64,000 bases of DNA from contig MU001506.1 in NCBI GenBank assembly GCA_010093485.1, positions 930,001-994,000 on the forward strand, in the 5' to 3' direction. The DNA is from Karstenula rhodostoma CBS 690.94. Lineage: Eukaryota; Ascomycota; Dothideomycetes; Pleosporales; Didymosphaeriaceae. Positions 12,774 to 23,700 of the stretch are shown here, one piece after another; the first letter of the stretch is position 1, and every line of letters begins with the position of its first letter. A program made the position numbers and the translations under genes. The notes under the pieces were generated by a model. It was not told the DNA's origin and made no database searches. It saw nothing but the letters and a program-made list of their open reading frames with translations.

Positions 12774-13110
12774 TTTGACGGGTTGTGGTGGATCGGTGTC
12801 GGTGATCTGGTCGTTCAGCTGGAAATCGTTGTGGAAATCGTTGTGGAGATTCGCTTGCGGGGCACGGGCCAGGAAGGGGCGGCGATGGGCGTTACTGTAT
12901 GCGGGAAAGTGCGGTTTGCGGGTGACGACGTGTGGCGCAAACAACGTGAACCTGATCCAGACAGCTTGCCTCTTCACTACTGCTGCCTGCCGCTATATAT
13001 TCCGGTGTCACGCTGTTGAATAGAAGTGCACTCGCTATATTTGCACCCACAATACCTAGCACCCGCGGTCTGCGAAATCAGTATCTCAGCCCTCACGCCA
13101 CATCGCAAAC
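12774..13110. promoter_or_regulatory. divergent promoter region, eL38 and 88-residue membrane protein
   Basis: The 337-nt spacer lies between two start codons on opposite strands. A short TA-rich element sits at 12993-13000 (cluster of TATATA) and another TATATT at about 13036. Either could serve one of the genes. A shared regulatory region is inferred from geometry only. Confidence 0.4.
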
Positions 13111-13965
13111 ATGCCTACACCCATTGACCGTGCAGTCAGCCAACGTGTAAGTCCATCATCTACCTTGCCTTTTGAGAAGCATATATACACTATATCTCTT
13201 TCAATATTCAAAACAGCCCTTCTTCTCTCTTTGCACAGATCCAGGGTATAGTTGGGCAACGAGTTCGTCTTCTGCTTCGTTGCCAACTTATCAGTCACTG
13301 ATTCTGGGGCAACTTGAGAATCACCTATTACCCATGGTCCTGTCACTCGCGCATAACGATCGTCACCCTCTCAAGTCGCCGCTTTATCAGTCAACAATAA
13401 AGTGGCAACTTTAGTCTCAATATCAAGAACCCTCCTACTAACAACCAGTATAGGGTCCCTTCCTCGCTTTTGCCGCGATAATCACCGGCGTCGCCGCCTG
13501 GAGTATCTGGGGCGAAGACCTTTTCCCCAGCCAGGATCCCAAAGGAGGTATGCTCCTCCTCTTCCTCCTCATATTTATCTGCGGTGCACCTGCACTGTGG
13601 TTGTTCATGCCGACGGGTATCACTGCGCCCCGGAGGTCGTAGAACCAGTAGTCAACATTCCGAGCATATAGTCGGGCTTGATTGAAGACTGTGAAATCTT
13701 TGTGTATCAAGCGGATTTCCAAGAGAAGTTTGAATGTGGTGCTGACTGAGGGGCGCAGACCCGGCGACTTGGACGCATGAGGAGTGTGTAATCTGGCTCA
13801 AGAAGGTATGTGTATTTTGTCCCTTGTTGTCCTTCCTCTACTCGTTCGTTGAAGCCTTGCTGACTTGTCTCGCAGCGCAATCTTCACCCCTCACCCCTTG
13901 CCACGACGGCGGAACTTCTCGAGCGCATCAAGGCCAACATGCGCATGGCTACGAGCGGACCGTAA
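13111..13965 (+). CDS. small single-pass membrane protein, 88 residues, uncharacterised
   Basis: Four exons (13111-13146, 13454-13547, 13759-13805, 13876-13965) join in frame to 88 residues. Donors are GTAAGT, GTATGC and GTATGT, and intron 1 has a CTAAC branch-like site just before its acceptor. Residues about 13-32 are a hydrophobic helix ending Trp-Ser-Ile-Trp-Gly. Then follows an acidic Asp-Pro-Lys-Gly-Asp-Pro loop and a C-terminal helix-rich region with Trp-Thr-His-Glu-Glu, Trp-Leu-Lys-Lys-Arg-Asn-Leu and Glu-Leu-Leu-Glu-Arg-Ile-Lys-Ala-Asn. This tail resembles the small HeH/SAP-like helical repeat of nuclear-envelope or chromatin-associated proteins. I do not know a function. The precise exon structure of such a short gene, with consistent phase at every junction, argues that it is real. 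Confidence 0.72.
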
Positions 13966-14524
13966 GGCTTGAAACGGATTTGTGGACCTACCAGGAGCAT
14001 GGAGTGTGTGTGTCTAGTTATTGATCTGTGTTGGAAGCGAGCATGAGACAGTGGGTGTGGATTTCCTTTGCTACAGATTGATACCCTACAGTACCCGGAT
14101 ATGCACATTTCTCGTCGATTTGATCTTCATCAATGATATCCCACCAGCATTTTGAGCACCTAAGAACACTTTTTGTGTTGTTTTGTGATATTCGCCCCCC
14201 AGATCGCAACCGGAACGCACTTTCCAAGCGAATCGAGGCCGTAACAAGATACTCGTAGGAGAGATGAAATCTATACACCCGGGTCATGGACAATCCGGCC
14301 GCTAAAGTTGTTTGTCGCAACTCGCCCAGATTCACCTCAAGGCCCGTTACCATGCCGCCGACGCCCAAGAACCCCAGAAAACTTTGACCGCCCCAATCAC
14401 TGTAGTTGATATGAGGGAGTGCAGCTCCCACAACGAAAGCCACCGGCAACCCATCCACAACCGATCGTCCTTCCTCACCCCCCCCCCCTAAGTCATCCCA
14501 AGCTCCCCCTTCCCCTTGCGCACT
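13966..14524. other. intergenic, convergent 3' ends
   Basis: The stretch holds 3' flanks of the 88-residue protein gene (+) and the 555-residue protein gene (-). A minus-strand open frame covers 14018-14458, but it has no recognisable features. There is also a run of ten C at 14479-14488. Confidence 0.45.
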
Positions 14525-16291
14525 CTACTCCCCACTCTCCACCCTCTTCATCTCCGCCAACATGGCCGCATCATCCCTAAGCGCCTGACTCTCCTCCCTC
14601 CACATCTTGGTCTCCTCTTCGAGCTCCCTGGCCAGCCTCTCCTGCTCCTCGCGCATCTTCGCCGTGTAGGGCTCGAGCTCCGAGTCGAGATCGAGCCGCT
14701 TCTTCGCGACCGTCTCGCGGCGCGCTTTCATGGCCTTGAGTTGGCGGCGCGTCTCGGCGATACTGAGGGGCTTGGTGCGCTTGGGGTCGGGTATAAGAAG
14801 AAGAGGGGCCGGGGGTGCGGGACGCTTGAGGGTTGGGGCTGCTGGTGCGACTGGAAGTGTGGGTGTGAATGGGGAGGCTGGGAGCATTGGTGCGGTGGGT
14901 GCGGGGGTGGGAGCCATCGAGGGTGTTGGAGTGGTGAGGGTTCGCTCGGTGGGCTCGGTGGGCTCGGTGGGCTCGGTGGGCTTGGTAGGCTCGATGGGCT
15001 TGGTAGGCTCGTCCTTCTGCTTATCGTTCTTGCCACCTTTGTTCTCGTTGGTCTTCTTGCCGGTGTTCTCCGCCTTCTCGGTAGGTGTCTGGACGTCCGT
15101 ATTCTCCTCTTTCTTCTCGGTAGGCTCCTTGACACCCGTGGGTTTCTCTGTCTGCTGCATGGGCTCCTCGACACCCATGGGCTGCTCAGTCTTCTCGGTG
15201 TGCTCTTCGGCAACGATGGTCTCTGAGGATGCGTAGTCAGAAGGGGCGGACCTCTGTGCGAGCGGGCTTGGAGGCGAGGTGGGACGGCGAGGGAAGAACG
15301 GACTGCTCTGCGTGAGAGGGGTATCAGGGCGGCTAGGTGTGGGGGAGTCTGCACGCGTGGAACCACCGTCATTCGGCTTCGCTGGTTTGGCTCCGATGGA
15401 GAGGGGTGGGAGAGGGTCGAGTTCAAGGGTGTAGGGCTCGGCGCCTTTGCCTTTCGTCTTGGGGTTGTGCGAGAGCTTCATGCCATGAGCGTCAATGGCC
15501 TCTGCAGACGTGTTAGTGAAGTCTCATCAGAAAATATTGGGCTACGTACCCTTCGAACGGTAGTGGAAGCGGAAGATAGCCCAGGGGTCTTTGCTCGGGC
15601 GCTTTGCGTTCAACTTCTTCTTCCAGGCGTTCGCGGCCTTCTTGTCGAGTTCTTGGCAGTTCTTTTCAAAGTCAATCATGTACTCCGGGGCGATAGTCTG
15701 GTAAGTCGCCTTCTTCTGATTAATGCCGTCCTTCTCCTCGTCGTCTTGACCGTCAAGGTAAGTGATCATAGCGTCCCGCGGGTACTCAGCCCCAAGGGTC
15801 CGGAGCACGTAGAGGCGAACCTCAATGGTTCCGACCGTCTCCAAGTTATCCTCATTTTTGGTGAAGCTGAAGCCGGAAACAGTAACCACCTTCATCTGGG
15901 TGTCGATGGTTTTCGCTTCACTGAGGCCGTGGTCGCTCTGGTATAGCGCCTCCTCGAAATCGAGCTTGACGCGACTCTGCAGCTTGACGGTCTTGCTAAT
16001 CATATTGTTGGCTTTGCGGAGGACTCCGTCGACGTGCAGGTCCCAGTGGACAGACAGCGTCTATTACACTCAGCAAAGTTACTTGGAAAGCTCCACAAGA
16101 GCCGTACTTACCGTTCCATGGAATTTACCCGCGACCTTGATTATGTTTCCATCTTCGACCGGCACGTAACAGCAGATGGCTGCATCATCAGGGTCGATGT
16201 ATGCACCGTACTCCGCAAGCTCCTCGACCTGTTCTTGGACGTGCACATGCAGCTCCGCACGGCGATCGGTGCCTTTCTCTTGGACTTTCAT
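14525..16291 (-). CDS. uncharacterised fungal protein, 555 residues, beta-rich N-domain and coiled-coil tail
   Basis: Exons 16291-16112, 16060-15550 and 15501-14525 are joined through GTAAGT and GTACGT donors. The first about 235 residues look globular: acidic start, an Asp-Asp-Ala-Ala-Ile-Cys-Cys-Tyr-Val strand, Val-Asp-Gly-Val-Leu-Arg, then Val-Gly-Thr-Ile-Glu-Val-Arg-Leu-Tyr-Val-Leu-Arg. This pattern reminds me of the DUF7918-type fungal proteins of unknown function, a low-confidence comparison. Residues about 250-460 are low-complexity (Pro, Thr, Lys, Glu), with a run of Thr-Glu-Pro / Thr-Lys-Pro triplets encoded by near-identical 9-nt units. The last 75 residues are a charged heptad-rich coiled coil (Arg/Glu/Lys/Leu). 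No signal or membrane segment is present. No function can be assigned. Confidence 0.75.
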
Positions 16292-17074
16292 GGCGGACAG
16301 CGGAAAAGAGAAATACTGATTACGGAGTCAGTTCCAGTGGGTCTCCGATATCATCTATAGAGGGGTTGGATTGAACTGACGTACAAGCAGCAGATTTGGG
16401 TGTGCGCTGACGTGTCTGCGCGCGGGCTGCAGATGAAGGGTTTCTGTATGGAAAAGAGCTGTTGTCTGTAGGTGTTGCTAGGTGTGCAGCATGTATTGGA
16501 GCGATGATTGATGTCAAACTGTTGTAAGTGGGAAGTAGGGACAGTGGTAAAGAAGAGCGAATAGGTGCGGGGTTCGAGCTATATGTAGCAGGTTTGTTCC
16601 TGGCAAGTGAGAGGATACCGACCGACTCTCCGTAGGTGAGTCCAAAAGTGAGTCTCAGGGTGGGATCTAAACGGGTTCCAGTAGAGTCCGAGCGTAGCGA
16701 TCTGCTTTACCGCAAGTGAAGAACGAAACCCAGATATGAGCGAAAGAGAGTGTACTTCACCGCAGACTAGAAAGTGTGTAGCCTCACGTGCCAGGATCCT
16801 GTGTGTATGAAAGATTCGGATATGGGAAATAAAGACGAGTCACTCCAGGCTAGATCACAAGCAGTCCTCAGAACCTGTTTGTTCTTTCTTTTTTTTAGTG
16901 CAAAGTTCGTGTCCATGTTTAGAGCTCCGCATACTCAGGATTGCCCTTTCCCACCCAAAAGATGACGTTGTTGTACGTAGTGGAAGTCCGAAAGTATTGA
17001 ATACCAAGTCGTGATGCCGCGTCAGTGCAGCGCTCAAGATAAAAAGGAAGGGCCTTGTAGGCAGAAACACGCCC
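16292..17074. other. intergenic, 783 nt
   Basis: This is the promoter side of the 555-residue protein gene and the 3' flank of the dehydrogenase-like gene. No gene, RNA or repeat is supported. Confidence 0.45.
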
Positions 17075-18142
17075 CTAAGAACCGCCTGAGTTCCTCCTTC
17101 CCTCATTCTTTTCCGTCTTCTTGATCTCCACGTCTGCCCTCTGCTCCCAACTCTTCAAGCTTTCAGCATGATCCGCTCCCTTTTCCACCACCTTTAGCGA
17201 CTCTTCAAGGTACCTCTCAGCCAGCGCTGGCAACTCTGTCTGAAAACCTGACTTCTCGATCACGTCTCTTGCGATCTTAACGTCCTTGACCAGGAGCTCC
17301 AGTTGGTAGCCGGTGTCGTACGACTTCAAATTCTTTTGCGAGTACTTCGTGGAAAAGTTGACGCCAGTACCAACGTTCATCACGTCGATCATGGTCTGCG
17401 GATCGAGACCGAGCTTTTGGCCGGTGACCTGAGTGCTAGTGAGTTGAAGGACATGATTTGTTACGCTAAAAAGAGCGCGGTATCTTTGACCTCGCAGTAC
17501 TTACTAAAGCGTCGTTCAGCGCGATGATGCTTCCAACACTGACGTAGTTGTTGAGCGTCTTCATGGTATGGCCCGCACCTAAACCGCCCATGGGAAACAC
17601 ATGCGTACTCATGTCCTTCAATATGGGCATCACTTTCTCGAGCGCTTCAGCAGAGTCGGCACCGACCATGAGCGTGGCACCTCCCTGATCAATGGCATGC
17701 AGCTGCTCCTGGGTGATGGGTGAGTCCACAAGGTCGACCCGTAGACGGGTCAGCTCAAGGCCTAAAGCTCTCGTATCGAATGGTGAAGAGGAGCCGGTGT
17801 CGACAATAACCGATCCTGCTTCGTATAAGATGCACGCCGAGATTGATCGAGCTTCGAGGCGTACATGCCTGGCTTCAAATGTGGAGCGATGCCGTTCGCA
17901 CCCAGCAGCACATCGTTGACGACTTTTCCGTTGGGCAGCATCGTGATGACAATATTGCAGTTCTGGAAACTGTCCGGGTCTGAGGTGGCTATCCTTGACT
18001 TTGCATACTCCTCGACGAACTCGATGCCTCGCGCTGGGTCCGCATCCCGAACAAGCAGCCTGTGGCCCTTCTTCGCGAGACAAGCGGCCATAGGGTAGCC
18101 GGCGTTACCCAAGCCTACCCATCCAATGCTGGGTTCCTCCAT
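17075..18142 (-). CDS. 3-hydroxyisobutyrate dehydrogenase-like protein (beta-hydroxyacid dehydrogenase family)
   Basis: Exons 18142-17869, 17815-17505 and 17428-17075 give 312 residues, normal for the family. Residues 7-15 are Gly-Trp-Val-Gly-Leu-Gly-Asn-Ala-Gly, the NAD(P)-binding loop. Leu-Gly-Ala-Asn-Gly-Ile and Lys-Pro-Gly-Ser-Val-Ile-Val-Asp-Thr follow, then Gly-Ala-Gly-His-Thr-Met-Lys-Thr-Leu-Asn-Asn, with the catalytic Lys at about 177. The usual Asp-Ala-Pro-Val-Ser-Gly-Gly loop is Asp-Ser-Pro-Ile-Thr-Gln-Glu, so the serine is threonine and the glycines are lost. Intron 1 (17868-17816, 53 nt) must start with GC rather than GT: the donor reads CAG|GCATGT. The join restores the conserved Lys-Pro-Gly-Ser-Val-Ile. 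Without it the frame breaks, so a pseudogene is the alternative reading. Intron 2 is GTAAGT-AG. Substrate unknown. Confidence 0.82.
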
Positions 18143-18792
18143 TTTCGATTGGGTATGGGGTTAGTGGTGCGAGGCGTGAACGAAGGGTGCTAGGTAGAGT
18201 AGATAAAATGCGGAGCCCTTCCGCAATTACCCCACAACTAGCTCAAATGCCGACCCATGAGCAGACGTCTAATGATGTACCGTGTGGCAGTCCGGAGCAT
18301 TATATAGCAAGGCGATCTGAACGACGACGGACCATCGCCCTTTGATGCGCTCGCGATAGAAGAAGCAGGCCAGACGGAATAGGAAGGTGGGCTCCGGGAG
18401 GCTAAGAGATAGGTCAAGACGACGCAGGGCAACGGCGCATCTGTAGGCGCCATGTACAGCTTCACAAGCTTATCTTCGACATTACTTTTGGGAGAACGGT
18501 ACATAGCACGTCGAATTGTTCTGGGGCAGGACGGATGGGGTTGTTATGGGGAGCAAGAGGAAGATTCGGACGATTCGGACACGCGGAGATGGCAGCTGGG
18601 CAGACCCACTTTCACATGTGGTCGTCGCATCGTGAGGACGGCGCAAAGGTTTTTCTGCAGGCGCCGTTTTGAGCCCCACGAACAGGCGTGCGGTAGAATA
18701 GTGACTGTTGTGCGCGCGCCTAAGCGTGTAGAGGGAGAGGAGTCGAAGAACATGTGTGATTCCGAGAATTTCCCTTCGTGTACAATTGCCGC
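18143..18792. other. intergenic, promoter side of the dehydrogenase-like gene
   Basis: About 650 nt of normal base composition between the dehydrogenase start codon and the AT-rich block. Short open frames exist on both strands, but nothing is recognisable. Confidence 0.45.
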
Positions 18793-18801
18793 GGCCAAAT
18801 C
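18793..18801 (+). repeat. putative 9-bp target-site duplication, left copy
   Basis: GGCCAAATC lies 11 nt outside the left inverted repeat, and the same 9-mer recurs at 25478-25486. A chance match at such symmetrical places is unlikely but not excluded. Confidence 0.55.
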
Positions 18802-18812
18802 GTGCAGGCAGG

Positions 18813-18832
18813 TCACCCGACTATAGTTTTTA
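18813..18832 (+). repeat. left terminal inverted repeat of the AT-rich element
   Basis: TCACCCGACTATAGTTTTTA is the exact reverse complement of 25448-25467. Inward of it, about 35 nt (a run of C, then CTTATAGGCG) still resemble the complement of the right end, with differences that are partly C-to-T. Confidence 0.85.
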
Positions 18833-19730
18833 GATCAGCGTATACTGCCCCCTTATAGGCGTACAGGTAAATTTTATAGTATACACTAAGGTAGTATTAA
18901 GGCTTAGTATATTATATAAGCTAGATTACCTATAATAAATAAAATTACCTAAATAATTTCTAAATATATTTAACTATAATACTATATATATATTTATATA
19001 AATAAGTTTTAAATAAGTTTATATAGTAATTACTAATATATCTACTAAAAAGCTCTTTTACTATATAAATAAATATATTTTAAATATATTCTAGCTCTAA
19101 TATATAGTAGCTATTATATTAATAATATCTAGTCTTAAATTATTTACTTAATAGCCTTAGCCCCCTTTTAATAAATATATAGGTATTTATATTTAAATAT
19201 ATTCTAAATATATTCTAAATATATTTAACTAATAATTTAAAGGGAGAGTATATTATTAAATATAGTAAGAATAGGTATAGGGCTTATAGAGTAAGTTTAA
19301 TATATTCTAAACTTATTTAAATCTTTTACTTATATAATACTAAAGGGTATACTAGACCTATAGTACTTATATTACCTATATAATTAAGGTATATAGTTTT
19401 ACTATTATAGATTTAGTTTAAATATATTCTAAATATATTTACTTACTTTAATTACTAACTTTTTAAAAATAAATAAAGGATAACTAGAAAAGTACTTCCT
19501 TCTCTAAATAAAAGGTAAATATATTCCTAATCTATTCTAAATATATTTAGCCTATTAATTTATATCTAGTCTACTATAATACTATAATAGTAGCTTATAA
19601 TACTATTAATACTATAAGTTTAAATATATTTAGAATATATTTAAGCTAATTCTTACTAGACTTTTACTAGGCCTATTACTCTCCTCTCTTTCTCCCCTTT
19701 CTCTTCCTCTCCCCCTCTTACCCTTAACTA

Positions 19731-20345
19731 GGTAAGCCCTTTAAATAGATTCTAAATATATTTATACTAATATACTTAGAATAATAATAAAAATAAAAAG
19801 GAAGAAAAAAAGGAAAAAAATAAAAAAAAGGAAAAGAAAAAAGCTATTCTTTTCCTCTTTATTTAGGTAAATCCTTTAAATAGGTTCTAAATAGGTTAAG
19901 AATATATTTAAGCTAATATCTATAAGATAAGGATAAGAATAAAGAAAATAAAAAAAAAAAAATAAAAATAAAAAAAAAAAAGGAAGAAAAGACTTCTTTT
20001 CCTCTCTTTAGTCTAGTAAATTTTTTAAATAGGTTTAGAATATATTTATACTAATATCTATAGAATAAGAATAAAAAGGAGGAAAATAATAAAAAAAAGA
20101 AGAAAATAAAAAAAAAGGCTACCTCCTTTTCCCCTATTTAGGTAAGTCCTTTAAATAGGTTCTAAATAGGTTAAGAATATATTTAAGCTAATATTTATAA
20201 AATAAAAATAAAGAGGAAGAAAATAATAAGAAAAATAATAAAAAAAAAGAGAAAATAAAGAAAAAGGAAAAGAAAGCCCCTCCTTTTCCCTCTAATAAGG
20301 TAAGTTTTTTAAATATATTCTTAACTTATTTTAAATATATTCTAG
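19731..20345. repeat. degenerate tandem array inside the AT-rich element, about 5 units of 127-158 bp
   Basis: Units start near 19731, 19865, 20014, 20141 and 20299. Each begins with a GGTAAGTCCTTTAAATAGGT-like stretch, continues through AAGAATATATTTA and CTAATAT, and ends with a long A/G-only run followed by CCTTTTCCTC. Length differences come mainly from the purine run. Confidence 0.7.
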
Positions 20346-20469
20346 TAAATACTAATATTTTTAGCCCTTAACTAAGAACTAGAAGAAAAGGAGGAATAAA
20401 AAAGAGAGAAAGAAAACTACTATTACTACTACTACTACTAATACTAGTAATAATAAGACTATTACTAAA

Positions 20470-20720
20470 GTAAATTTAAATAGATTTAGAATATATTTAA
20501 TCTATTACTAATATATTTAGGCCTCTACCCCCTTAACTATTACTAAAATAAGTTTAAATAGATTTAGAATATATTTAACCTATTACTAATATATTTAGGC
20601 CTCTACCTCCTTAACCCTAAAGAGGTAGAGTAGTTCTTAAAATAACTCTAATAGTTAGGTAAGTCTAAATAGATTTAGAATATATTTAAACTATTACTAA
20701 TATATTTAGCTATCCTCCCC
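20470..20720. repeat. second degenerate tandem array, about 3 units
   Basis: Units start near 20470, 20549 and 20659. Each has TTTAAATAGATTTAGAATAT or its CTAAATAG variant, then CTATTACTAATATATTTAG, and two of the three continue into GCCTCTACC. Confidence 0.65.
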
Positions 20721-23700
20721 TAGTAGCCTATTTAAGAGAATAAAATTAAGTTTTTATAGTAATAATAGTAGCTATAAAACTAGTCTTAAATATAAAGTCT
20801 AAATATATTTAGAACTTATTTAAACTAGTTCTAAATATAACTATAAACTATTTTTTAGATAGATAATAAAGTTTTAAATATAACTCTAAACTATTTTTTA
20901 AATAGAAAATAAAAACTAAATAGTATTTTATATAAATATATTAGTAATATATTTAAATATTTTCCTTAAATATATTTATAATATAATATAATTACTATTT
21001 AATTATATTTAGCTAATCTAAAAGGTTTTTCACACTAGTCTATATATAAAAAAAATAAGGGGTAAAAGAGAACTATAAAAAGATTCCTTTTTTTATTTTA
21101 TAGATATTACTTCTTTATTTATATCTTCTTCTTAAAGTACTTTATTATAATATTAAAGCTAGAATAAAATATAATTCTTTCTATAAATATATTCTAATAT
21201 TATTTATAATATATTTAAGTAGGTTTTCTACTAAAAGTATATCTAGCTTAGGTCTCTTTCTTCTAGTATACTAGAGCTTTCTAAAGATATTTCTAGTAAA
21301 GAATACTTTATTTATCTTAAGGAACTATACTACTAAGTATTACTATTAAATAATATAGAAACTCTATTTTATAGAGTAAGTTCTTTTATAGGAATATATT
21401 ATAAATAAGTTTCTAATATATTTAGTAGTATTTTTATAAAAAGGGTATACTTTATACTTATATTAAGTAATACTATCTAAACTACCCTATTACCCCTAAA
21501 AAGACTAGCTAAGCTAGCTTTACCTAAATATTAAAGACTATTATTTAGTATACCTAGCTTATAACTTTAAATTCTAAAGATATCTATAGAGAGGATAGCT
21601 ATATAAATATAATTAAATATATTCTAAATATATTTAAACTAGTATAAACTATACTAGTTAAACCTATTTAAAATACTTTTAATAAATAAAATACTAGTTA
21701 CTTTTTTACTTATCTAGTAACTCTAGAAGAATAGTATTAATAGGTATTCCTTTAATCTACTCTCTTTTACTCTACTAATTATATAAAACGCTAGGTAAAA
21801 GGAAAAGTAAAGAAGTATTACTTCTTTTTAAAAAGTAGCTAATTATTCTAGCTAAATTTAAAAACCTACTAGTAATTTCTTTTAGCCTTAAAGTTTCCTT
21901 CTATATATTTAGTATATAAAGAGAAGAACCTATCTATTTATTCCCTTTAAAGAAAATACTAGAAATAGTAATATTTTAAGATAGCTAAGTAAATATATTT
22001 AGAATATATTTAAGCTACCTAATATATCTATCTATAGTTCTTTTTTATATAAATTTATTTTTTTTTATAGCTTAAATTACTACTTATCTAGCTTAAACTA
22101 TTTTTTCTAAATAGTAATTTAATCTCTCTATAGCTATAGTACCTTTTACTTTACCTATAACTCCTAGTTTTAAATAAGAACTTATTACTATATAGATTAA
22201 TTTCTACTTAAATATATTAGGATTAATTTTAGAATATATTTAAATTAATATATTTAGAATTTAAGGAAGATCTAATAAGAGATATTTTTACTAAAGAGGA
22301 TTCTATAAAAGAAGTTTTTACTAGAGAAAATCTTATAAAAGAAGACTTTATAAAAGTAGTCTTTCTAATCTTAGCTAAAAGTAGGCTACTTAATAGATAC
22401 CTTACTCTTTCTATATTAATAAAGCTAGATAAGTCTAATATATAAAATACCTTATCCCCTTTTATAATATTTTTAAATAAATTATTCTCTCTTTACCCTA
22501 AATATATTATAAATATATTTATAGAGATTTTACTTAGAATTTATTCTTTTTTACCTATTTACTAGCCTCTCTTTATATATTAATAAAGAACCTCTAAGAT
22601 AGGCTTAAAGAATTATAATTTATATATTAAATCCTATATATATCCCTTACTTTATATTCTATAATATCTTAAAGATCTATTTATTTTATACTAGAATATA
22701 TTATAAATATATTTTTAATAGGTTTATATTAACTTACTTTAGAATACCCTTAAAAAGAGGTTATTTTTACTTTATTTAATATCCTTTATTTCTAGCTTAT
22801 TTAACTATATTAGAGTATAATTTTATTTAATTTTAAGTAGCTTTAGGTATTAGACTTATATCTTATAGTAAGCCTACTATAATTATAGAATATTTTTTAT
22901 ACTTAGCCTAGTTCTTAATACTATCCTATATTAAATTCTTTAGAATATATTAGGAATATATTCTAAATATATTTAGCCTTTACTTCTTACTTATAAGAAG
23001 ATTATATAGCTTTATATATTTAGTCTTTATTCTAATATATAGAAGACTCCTTATTTAATTCTATATTATTCCCTAAATATATAGTACTCTTAGAACTATT
23101 TTATTAATACTTTAATAGAAATATATATAATAAAAGTATATTATACTTTAGAGTTATTAATACTAGTCTCTTAAGTAAGAGTCTAAGATATAAAGTATTT
23201 CCTTAAAACCTATAAATATATTTAGATAATATTAGAAATATATTTATTTAGTTTACTTTATATTTATTTTATATCTATATTAACTATAGTACTAAGAAAT
23301 CCCTAATTATATAAATAATTCTAATAAAGGTCCTTTTAGGTAGCCTTACTACTTTTTTAGAAAAAGTAGAGTAAGCTATTCCTATATACTAATAAGGATT
23401 TAGAGTTAGTAATAATTTAGCTAAGAGTAATAACTAGAACTTATTAGAAATATATTTAAATAAAGTAATTAATAAACTATACTTTTACTATACTCCTTAT
23501 AAAAGATAGTAATAAGAATTTTAAACTATTTCTTTTTAAGTTTTTTATAAAATATATCTATTTAGAATATTATCTATAAAAAGAGAATCTTTACCTATTA
23601 ATTATAGAAATAGACTATATAGTTAGCTAAAGCTATTATAGTAATATCTTAAATATAATACTAAATATATTAGAAATATATTTAGATAAATATATTTAGA

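Noticed and set aside
14018..14458. Minus-strand frame of 146 codons between two convergent genes
   Set aside because: No motif, no splice extension, and it overlaps expected 3' UTRs of both neighbours.
14516..15236. Long Gly/Val/Leu-rich plus-strand frames
   Set aside because: They are antisense shadows of the Pro/Thr/Glu-rich repeat region of the 555-residue protein.
17762..18142. Reading the dehydrogenase-like gene as a frameshifted pseudogene
   Set aside because: A GC-AG intron of normal length restores the conserved sequence exactly, so an intact gene is the simpler reading. Kept as an open test.
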